DNA of 64,000 bases from CAZKWG01 sp964615375 (GTDB lineage Bacteria > Myxococcota_A > UBA796 > CAZKWG01), in NCBI GenBank assembly GCA_964615375.1, contig CAZTOW010000043.1:17640-81639 (forward strand), written 5' to 3'. The notes under the pieces were generated by a model. It was not told the DNA's origin and did no database searches. It saw only the letters and a program-made list of their open reading frames with translations. The stretch's first letter is position 1. Each line of letters starts with the position of its first letter. The position numbers were made by a program, and so were the translations under genes. This document shows, piece after piece, positions 58,108-64,000 of this stretch.

Positions 58108-58638
58108 ATGGACTCGAAAGAAGAGAGCCACCGCCGACCTGAAATTGCTTGGGGCGATCCCGACGAGGCCGACGTGCTGAGCACGATCCGCGATCTGGCC
58201 GGAGCGGCGCCCGGCGAGAGCGCGCACGACGTTGAGCGACAACTTCGGGCGCGAGGCGTCTCCGCTGAGCGCGCACGCGCGCTCGTGCTCATCGTGCCTG
58301 AGGCGCTGGCGATCTGGACACTGCGCGACCTCTGGCGCGAGCCCCCAACAGAGTTCTTCCAAGATGGCGTGCGTCGGATGCGCCTCGCCGAGCTGCCCCT
58401 CTATGTCGTGGCCTCGCGGCTGGCGCCCGCCCTCTTCGCGGATGAGGAGTGGCGGGAGCTGGCCAACATCGTCGCGAGCAGGAGCCAGACGGCCGCGCGA
58501 GCGGACGAGTCTCGACGGTGGGCCTTGCGCGAGCTCGGGTTCGAGCCGCACGACCAGCCCCCTCCAGTGCTGACCTTGCGGATCAGCCTTCATCAACCCC
58601 AGGAGCAAACGTATATCCTGGATTTCGGGGGCGATTAG
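58108..58638 (+). CDS. Hypothetical protein
   Basis: 176 residues, soluble and mostly helical, no recognised domain. Characteristic parts are EADVLSTIRDLAGAAPGES, ERARALVLIVPEALAIWTLRD and a C-terminal LTLRISLHQPQEQTYILDFGG. AGGAG lies about 15 bases before the ATG, which is slightly far. No clear partner gene; it is preceded by repeats. Confidence 0.55.
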   Translation: MDSKEESHRRPEIAWGDPDEADVLSTIRDLAGAAPGESAHDVERQLRARGVSAERARALVLIVPEALAIWTLRDLWREPPTEFFQDGVRRMRLAELPLYVVASRLAPALFADEEWRELANIVASRSQTAARADESRRWALRELGFEPHDQPPPVLTLRISLHQPQEQTYILDFGGD

Positions 58639-58734
58639 CGCACCGACCTGGGGGACGCGGACCGACCTGTCCAACTATCCCGGCAGCGTCGCCCGGCCAT
58701 CGGGCTATGTGAGCTGCACACCCCAGAGGATCCC

Positions 58735-59625
58735 ATGCTCACCGAACTCATCGAGGGCCGCCCGCGCGATCTCGGCGGCTTCAGCGTCCGCCGTGTGCTG
58801 CCGGCGGCCCAGCGGCGCCAGCTCGGCGCGTTCACCTTTCTCGACCACATGGGACCGGCCGCGCTGGCCGCCGGCCATGGGCTGGACGTGCGTCCGCACC
58901 CGCACATCGGGCTCTCGACGGTGACCTTCCTGTACGAGGGCGAGATCGTGCACCGCGACAGCCTGGGCGTCGAGCAGCCCATCCGGCCGGGCGCGGTCAA
59001 CTGGATGACGGCGGGGCGCGGCATCGTGCACTCGGAGCGCACCTCGGCGGCGCTGCGCAAGACGGGCACGACGGTGCACGGGCTCCAGCTCTGGGTGGCG
59101 CTGCCGGTGGCGGACGAGGAGACCGATCCAGGCTTCCACCATTACGCCTCCGACGTGCTGCCGGAGCTCGACGTCGAGGGCGCGCGGGTGCGCGTTCTGG
59201 CGGGCGCGGCCTTCGGGCAGGTGTCTCCAGTGCGCACCCACACGCCGCTGCTCTTCGTGGACGTGCAGCTCCGCGCGGGCGGCGCGCTGACGGTGCCGGA
59301 CAGCGCGGTCGAACGCGGGGTCTACGTGTCCGAAGGGCGGGTGCAGCTCGGCGAGCGGGTGCTGGAGGTCGGCCAGCTCGCGGTGCTGGCGCCGGGCTCC
59401 ACCGAGCTGCTGCGCGCCGAGGGGGAGGCGCGCCTCGCCGTGCTGGGTGGCGAGCCGCTGACCGAGCCACGCTACCTGTGGTGGAACTTCGTCTCCAGCA
59501 GGCCCGAGCGGGTAGAACAGGCGGCCGAGGACTGGCGCGCGCGGCGCTTCCCGCTGGTCGCGGGCGACGAGGTGGAGTTCACCCCCCTGCCCGAGCCCGG
59601 ACCGCGCTTTTCCGAGCACGCTTGA
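58735..59625 (+). CDS. Pirin family protein
   Basis: 296 residues with AGAGG before the ATG. The cupin metal site is complete: FLDHMGP, DVRPHPHIGLSTVTFLYEGE (two His), HRDSLG, and NWMTAGRGIVHSER. The C-terminal pirin domain follows (RGVYVSEGRVQLGERVLEVGQ) with the usual end WWNFVSSRPERVEQA. Length is normal. Some pirins are quercetinases or redox sensors; the role here is open. Confidence 0.92.
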   Translation: MLTELIEGRPRDLGGFSVRRVLPAAQRRQLGAFTFLDHMGPAALAAGHGLDVRPHPHIGLSTVTFLYEGEIVHRDSLGVEQPIRPGAVNWMTAGRGIVHSERTSAALRKTGTTVHGLQLWVALPVADEETDPGFHHYASDVLPELDVEGARVRVLAGAAFGQVSPVRTHTPLLFVDVQLRAGGALTVPDSAVERGVYVSEGRVQLGERVLEVGQLAVLAPGSTELLRAEGEARLAVLGGEPLTEPRYLWWNFVSSRPERVEQAAEDWRARRFPLVAGDEVEFTPLPEPGPRFSEHA

Positions 59626-59657
59626 TTCCTCTGAACCCCAGCCCCAGAAAGCGAGCG

Positions 59658-59763
59658 AACCACAGAGACACAGGGCACACAGAGCCCTGCGCGGCGAGCG
59701 GTCGGGGCGTGGTCACCCGCGTCGCCGCGCTCCAGCCTCTGAGCCCTCTGTGCCTCTGTGGTT
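59658..59763. repeat. Long imperfect inverted repeat (AACCACAGAG ... CTCTGTGGTT)
   Basis: Arms AACCACAGAG (59658-59667) and CTCTGTGGTT (59754-59763), with an inner pair CACAGAG (59678-59684) and CTCTGTG (59746-59752). The centre is GC-rich. It lies just after the pirin stop and could act as a terminator or be a dispersed palindromic element. Confidence 0.65.
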
Positions 59764-59794
59764 CCATTCGTCTGGTTGGACCTCACCGATCAGG

Positions 59795-59945
59795 TGCCCG
59801 ATCTGGTGCCAGGGCATGAGCTTGTGCATGAGCTTGTGCCAGGTATCTTGATCATTGATCAAACCTGGTGTCAAACCTGGTGCCGTCGAGAAACCTGGTG
59901 CCAGGTGTCTTGATCATTGGTCTGGTACCAGACATCCCTGTCAAC
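59795..59945. repeat. Short interspersed repeats (AAACCTGGTG, TGCCAGGTNTCTTGATCATTG)
   Basis: TGCCAGGT-N-TCTTGATCATTG occurs twice (59837 and 59899, period 62). AAACCTGGTG or the same with T/C variation occurs three times between 59871 and 59900. GAGCTTGTGC and GATCTGGTGCC repeats precede them. The segment fills the gap between pirin and the CPBP protease gene. Confidence 0.7.
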
Positions 59946-59956
59946 GGCTCATCCTC

Positions 59957-60748
59957 TCACCACCTCGAACCACCGCCAGCCCCCAGAAGGCGAGCGCGCC
60001 GCACGAGGTCTCGCCCAGCGAACACGGCCACCACGCCGACCAGCCCGTAGGTCAGCAGCCGCAGCCGCCACTCCGAGCTGGGCGCGTGGTTGAGGTTGTC
60101 CAGGTGGGACCCCGCATGCAGCGCGATGGCCACCGCCATGCTGCCCCCAGCGCGATCCATCATCCACACGAACAGGATCGAGTACAGAGGCAGGAACACG
60201 GCCAGCGTCGCGATCTGATCGAGGTCGATTCGGCCCGTAGCTGGATCGACGAACATCACCAGATGCCACAGGCCCCACACCAGGCCGAGCGCCAGCGCGC
60301 CCTTGACCGGCCCATAACGCGCAACCATCCTCGACTGAGCGAAGCCGCGCCAGCCGAACTCCTCCCCGATGGGGAACATCACCAGCGCGATGAGCTGCTC
60401 AGGGCCGGGCGGAAGCAACACCCAGGCGGTCGGCGGGTGGCCGAGGGCCAGATCGATGAGCCGCGCCGCCGTCTGGACCAGGAACGGCGTGAACAGCGCC
60501 AGCACGATCCAGGCCAGGCTGGTGCGCCAGGGTCCGAAGATCTGCCGAGGCCCACCCCGGCGCCACGCGACGACCACCGCCGCCAGCGTGGGGCCGAAGG
60601 CGCTCAGGCCCGCCAGCGGCGGGGCGTAGGCCGGCGGCGGGACCCGCTGCCAGAACGACCACGCGAGCGGCGCGGCGCAGATCCAGGTGATGGCGCAGGC
60701 CAGGGCGAAGAAGGCGATCACGCCATCGCCGCGGGAGGTCGAGCTCAT
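59957..60748 (-). CDS. CPBP family intramembrane metalloprotease
   Basis: 263 residues, about seven or eight membrane helices. Abi/CPBP motifs are in order: GEEFGWRGFAQ (Glu-Glu and Arg), LVWGLWHLVMF (His in helix) and ALHAGSHLDN (His and Asn). The family includes Rce1-like proteases and bacteriocin self-immunity proteins. It follows the AraC gene by 70 bases on the same strand and may be controlled by it. Confidence 0.87.
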   Translation of the reverse strand: MSSTSRGDGVIAFFALACAITWICAAPLAWSFWQRVPPPAYAPPLAGLSAFGPTLAAVVVAWRRGGPRQIFGPWRTSLAWIVLALFTPFLVQTAARLIDLALGHPPTAWVLLPPGPEQLIALVMFPIGEEFGWRGFAQSRMVARYGPVKGALALGLVWGLWHLVMFVDPATGRIDLDQIATLAVFLPLYSILFVWMMDRAGGSMAVAIALHAGSHLDNLNHAPSSEWRLRLLTYGLVGVVAVFAGRDLVRRARLLGAGGGSRW

Positions 60749-60818
60749 GGACCGCTCCAGAGTTGGGGGGATATGCCCACCTTAGCGGACAGTGGAGCGC
60801 GCCGCCTGACCCGGCGCG

Positions 60819-61895
60819 TCATCCCTCTTGGCCGGGCGCGCCAGTCGCACCACCGGGACTGACGCTACACATCGCCCGCCGGTAGTCGCTGGGCGAGCGG
60901 TGGGTCCACCGCGTGAACGCGCGCGTGAACGCCGACGGATCGGCGAAACCCAGCAGCATGGCGATGTCGATGAGCGGGGTGCGCGGGTTCTGAATATGGT
61001 GCAAAGCCAGCATTCGACGCTCCTCATCCAGGAGGCGACGAAGGGTGGTGCACTCGGCCTCCAGCCGCCGCTGAAGGGTGCGCGCGCTCAGGCCCAGCGG
61101 GCGGGCGAGCCCACCCAGGCTCAGGTCTCCATCCGGCAGGCGAGCCCGCACAACCCGCCGAAGCGCCGTCAGCAGGTCGTCCCCCAGCGGGAGAGCCTGG
61201 AGCGAGGCCTCGGCGTGACGCTCAGCGATGACCAGCAGCGTGCGCGACGCCTCGGGGTGGGGCAGCGCGAGATCGGCGGCGCGCAGGGTCAGGACGTCGC
61301 GGTCGGCGCCGAAGACCATCCGGCACCGGAAGATCGCCTGATAAGGCCCGATCTCGCGAGGCGTCTCGTGACGGAGGTGCACGGAGAGCGGCTCGATCTC
61401 ACACCCGGTCGCGACCCGCGCCAGCATCAGCAGACCCGCCAGGGTGTAGAGCACCGCCCCTGTCGGCGGCACAAGGGCCGCGCGCTCCTGGTGGAGCACG
61501 ACGCGGGCGACGGGGCCGTCGATGACCAGCTCGCTGGTGGGCTGGTCGGCCACGTCGTAGCCGAGGCGCTCGTAGCGCACCAGGCGGCGCAGGCCGTCTC
61601 CCAGGGTCGGGCTGGCCATGAACAGCAAGACCGGCAAGGGTGGATCGGCGTCGGCGGCGTGCTCCAGGAGGTGGAGCGGCATGTCGGGGTCGCCCAGCAG
61701 GCCCGGCAGCTCGGCCCACATGGCCACCAGGCTGTGCAGCCCCACCCGACCATCGACATCGGCGAGCGCGGCAGGATCGAGGTTGAACCGGCTGATGACC
61801 GCCTCGCGAGGCAGCCCGCGGCTGGCGGCGTAGGCGATGAGGTGCAGCGCCTTGGCGGCGGCGGCAGTTCGGCCGGTGACGGGGGGTCCGGACAT
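60819..61895 (-). CDS. AraC-family transcriptional regulator (OruR/ArgR-like with Arabinose_bd N-terminus)
   Basis: 358 residues. The N-terminal domain (AKALHLIAYAASRGLPREAVISRF, then FNLDPAALADVDGRVG) fits the Arabinose_bd/OruR type. The C-terminal HTH_18 has SLGGLARPLGLSARTLQRRLEAE, then IDIAMLLGFADPSAFTRAFTRWTHRSPSDYR. Likely regulates itself or the CPBP gene; the ligand is unknown. Confidence 0.88.
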   Translation of the reverse strand: MSGPPVTGRTAAAAKALHLIAYAASRGLPREAVISRFNLDPAALADVDGRVGLHSLVAMWAELPGLLGDPDMPLHLLEHAADADPPLPVLLFMASPTLGDGLRRLVRYERLGYDVADQPTSELVIDGPVARVVLHQERAALVPPTGAVLYTLAGLLMLARVATGCEIEPLSVHLRHETPREIGPYQAIFRCRMVFGADRDVLTLRAADLALPHPEASRTLLVIAERHAEASLQALPLGDDLLTALRRVVRARLPDGDLSLGGLARPLGLSARTLQRRLEAECTTLRRLLDEERRMLALHHIQNPRTPLIDIAMLLGFADPSAFTRAFTRWTHRSPSDYRRAMCSVSPGGATGAPGQEG

Positions 61896-61984
61896 GAGCG
61901 CTCTGGCGTGGGGAGGTTCAGCCTATCACCCAACCCGACCCGGTGACGCGATGGCGGTTCGGCTTTGACTGACACGGTCCGCGA

Positions 61985-62538
61985 CGCCTCCACGCCGAAG
62001 CCTCTGGTTCTGTCTGCCTCCGTGGCTCCGACACCGGCTCCGACACGGACACGGGCCCGGCGGATGGCGACAGCGACGGGTACACCTCTGAGGACGCGAC
62101 GGACAGGCGGATCTGGTGGTCAGCGGCGTGGATGGCTTCTTCGTGTTCTTCGACACGCCGAGCGGCGACGTGGACAGCTCCGAGGCGGACTGGAGCGTGG
62201 ACGAGGCGCTGGAGAGCATCGGCTACGCGGACGCGATGGCGAGCACGGACTTCGACCACGACGGGGCCAACGAGCTGCTGCTGTCGGAGGCGTTCTCGCC
62301 CGACTCGCGCACCCACGTCTGGTTCGGCCCCCTGGTGCCCGGGACCGCCGGGGCCGACACCGCCGATCTCAAGCTCATCGGACCCGACGGCAGGTACGAA
62401 GGCATCGGCAGCCAGTTCGACGCCCTGCCCGATCAGACGGGCGACGGCCTGCCCGAGCTGCTCGTCGGCGCCAGCTACGTGGACCTGATGGCCACCAAGG
62501 GGGGAGCGGTGTACCTGCTCTCGCTCGCGGACGGGTAG
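61985..62538 (+). pseudogene. Remnant of an FG-GAP / DTG-linker lipoprotein
   Basis: At about 62,020-62,100 one frame reads GSDTGSDTDTGPADGDSDGYTSEDATD, split here as GSDTGSDTDTG and PADGDSDGYTSEDATD, a typical lipoprotein linker. Coding then shifts to another frame as QADLVVSGVDGFFVFFDTPSG and FG-GAP-type blades (STDFDHDGANELLLSEA; PDQTGDGLPELLVGAS) up to the stop at 62538. No signal peptide remains. A frameshift and a 5' deletion are the simplest explanation. Confidence 0.6.
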
Positions 62539-62798
62539 TCCCGTCGACAGCCAACAAGAGCCAGGCATCCCGGTCAACCGTTCATCCCCCCCGCCCCGAA
62601 TCGTCGGCACAACCCAGAAGGGCGGGAGATCGCATCCATGCCGGTACGGACGGGCCGCGCGTCACCGAGTTGCTCGCTCCGCTCGCCCCTCGGTGCTTCT
62701 TGCCGTTCGGTCGCTCACCATCGGGCCAGGAGGGTGGTTCGCTTGAGTCTTGACAGGTCAGCCCGATGGCTGTCGCTCCCTCAGAGCCGCGGCCGCCC

Positions 62799-62819
62799 CG
62801 GCCGATTTCTAATCGGCCG
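62799..62819. repeat. Perfect 9-bp hairpin CGGCCGATT-TCT-AATCGGCCG
   Basis: A short, perfect inverted repeat with a 3-base loop just ahead of a gene fragment. No T-run follows, so termination is not evident; it could be a recombination scar or a site end. Confidence 0.6.
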
Positions 62820-62847
62820 TGACGGTCTTGGCTCTGCGCTCGCTCGT

Positions 62848-63168
62848 CGGATCAAGGACGGTGGAGCGCGCAATCTGCGGGCCCTGTACTCCACCGCCTG
62901 CTTCGGCGCGACGCATGCCCCGGCCTTCGTCGAGGCCGGCTTCGACGTCGCGGCGGGCGCGGTCGGCGTCAACGCCAACGCCGCCACCGAGTACCCCTTC
63001 TTCGTCGGAAAGTGGATCCTCGGTTGGAACTACGAGAACTCCCTCAAGCCCGCCAACGACGCCTTCGACGAGGCCCAGGACGACCTGGCGCGCAGCATGG
63101 GATTCGAGGGCGTTGACAGCACCAAGATCATCATCGGCGACCACGATCAGAAGATCGGCCAGCGCTGA
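62848..63168 (+). pseudogene. 5'-truncated hypothetical gene
   Basis: About 106 residues with strong coding character: RNLRALYSTACFGATHAPAF, EAGFDVAAGAVGVNANAATEYP, GKWILGWNYENSLKPANDAF and the C-terminal VDSTKIIIGDHDQKIG. There is no start codon with a ribosome site; sequence upstream of about 62,848 loses coding character. I believe similar C-termini occur in larger secreted myxobacterial proteins, but the family is not named with confidence. Probably a remnant. Confidence 0.5.
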
Positions 63169-63215
63169 GCACCCCAGGCAACAGAACCAACACTCACAAA
63201 GGAACGACAAACACG

Positions 63216-63803
63216 ATGTCCAACCTGCGTCCCTTTCTTCAGCTTCTTCACGACCCGCGCGCCCCTCATGCTCGCGAGTCCTCGCTCACCGGGCCCGTCC
63301 TGACGGTGCTCGACGAGATCATCCTCCCCGTCTCCGGCGGGAGGCTCGGCGTCTCGCTCCCCCGAGCGCAGGCCGCCGGCTGCGGCGAGCGTGAGATCCA
63401 GGAGCTCCAGGCCTTCGTGGACAGGGGCAACAAGGTGCTCAGCCGCCTCGGCGTGCGCACCGAGGCGCAGCTTCAGACCCTGCTCACCGAGGAGTCGGTC
63501 GCCCGCGCGGACACCACCAGCGCGGCCAGCGCGCGCTCGAGCCGCGGGTACTCGGTGCGCGTCCGCTTCAAGGCCTGGGGCTTCATCGTGACGCTGAGCC
63601 ACGCCTTCGTGGCCGACATGGACGACCGCGTCGCCCACATGATCGACATGTTGGAGCGCTGCGGGGTCGACGAGAGCATCCGTGAGCTGCTCGCCGAGAT
63701 CCTGACGCCGATCGTCGGGGTCATCCAGAACACGGACGACGGCGACGGCGTCGCGATCAAGTTCGTCTGGCCGGGCATCCCCTTCGCGGTCGTCCCGCAG
63801 TAG
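63216..63803 (+). CDS. Hypothetical protein
   Basis: 195 residues; AAAGGA lies about 15 bases before the ATG. Mixed alpha/beta with no signal peptide. Notable segments are HARESSLTGPVLTVLDEIILP, SVRVRFKAWGFIVTLSHAFVADMDDRVAHMIDM (split as SVRVRFKAWGFIVTLSH and AFVADMDDRV) and DGVAIKFVWPGIPFAVVPQ. No family recognised. It follows the gene remnant by 47 bases. Confidence 0.55.
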   Translation: MSNLRPFLQLLHDPRAPHARESSLTGPVLTVLDEIILPVSGGRLGVSLPRAQAAGCGEREIQELQAFVDRGNKVLSRLGVRTEAQLQTLLTEESVARADTTSAASARSSRGYSVRVRFKAWGFIVTLSHAFVADMDDRVAHMIDMLERCGVDESIRELLAEILTPIVGVIQNTDDGDGVAIKFVWPGIPFAVVPQ

Positions 63804-63855
63804 TGGGCCCTCATGAGCGGGGCGCGCTCCATGAAGGCGCCTCGCTCGTGAGCGG

Positions 63856-63879
63856 AAATCGTAATCGTATCAACCTGAC
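63856..63879. repeat. Third copy of the CGTATCAACCTGACACCTGA repeat
   Basis: Exact 24-base match to 57904-57927, 53 bases after the stop of the hypothetical gene at 63216-63803. The remaining sequence to 64000 has no supportable gene. Confidence 0.8.
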
Positions 63880-64000
63880 ACCTGATGCTGATGCACAGGC
63901 CCGATTCAAAGTCCTCGACCAGACCCGCCGCCCCCACCGCCAGGGCCGCGCTCAGCGAGGCCCTGACCGAGCGCGCATAGATTCGCAGGCCATCATCAAA

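Noticed and set aside
63804..64000. tRNA gene or further coding gene at the right edge
   Set aside because: A GATTCAAA stretch near 63,902 recalls a T-loop, but no acceptor or anticodon stems could be built. Open frames here are partial and cross the dispersed repeat.

Overview
The window is very GC-rich, densely packed DNA that looks like a chromosome segment of a myxobacterium-like bacterium (Myxococcota). The taxonomic hints are lipoproteins with Asp/Thr-Gly-rich linkers, MopE-like DCDD calcium-type repeats, kelch, FG-GAP and NHL propellers, a beta-helix protein with a MYXO-CTERM-like tail, and a copper regulon with a CorE-like ECF sigma factor. This assignment is inference; no rRNA or tRNA is visible.

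Left part (1-28.2 kb) is accessory, defence-type DNA. A minus-strand operon from 22,559 down to 3,020 encodes a complete BREX system of the type 6 layout: BrxE, BrxA, BrxB, BrxC, PglX, PglZ, BrxD, BrxHI. Genes overlap by a few bases or are separated by fewer than 15. It departs from the plain layout in three ways. A stand-alone P-loop NTPase (15,579-16,907) sits between brxC and pglX. The pglX reading frame carries an extra N-terminal NTPase of about 560 residues resembling STAND/conflict-system ATPases. The BrxHI helicase carries a C-terminal DEDD-type 3'-5' exonuclease domain. The central part of pglX is visibly AT-richer than its surroundings, as expected for an exchanged target-recognition domain. 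Left of BREX lie a divergent membrane protein with a domain resembling the effector-associated (EAD) fold and a hypothetical membrane-anchored protein. Right of BREX come a small hypothetical gene, an array of 11-bp iterons, a divergent AlbA/Schlafen-type regulator-like protein, an XRE regulator, a small hypothetical gene and a large serine recombinase.

The recombinase ends inside a gene on the opposite strand (28.2-28.9 kb). That gene is itself notable. Its frame contains two UGA codons spaced as U-x-x-U straight after a signal peptide, followed at the right distance by a bSECIS-like hairpin with a GGU loop. I read it as a candidate selenoprotein, truncated by the integration and translationally coupled to a thioredoxin-fold protein.

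Right part (28.9-64 kb) is chromosomal housekeeping and surface biology: lipoprotein propellers, an aldehyde dehydrogenase, an alpha/beta hydrolase, a MepA-like peptidase, an AlkZ-like winged-helix protein and a RimK-like ATP-grasp. An ArsR-controlled sterol-desaturase-like operon and a copper-resistance cluster follow (multicopper oxidase, TolC-like protein, cupredoxin, CorE-like sigma factor, CopZ, CopA); two copies of one palindrome drive the copper cluster. Next come an ArsR/SRPBCC pair, a beta-helix surface protein, GE-repeat lipoproteins (one interrupted by a 1.6-kb IS3-family element with a 4-bp target duplication), pirin, a CPBP protease and an AraC regulator. The right end is repeat-rich and holds gene remnants.
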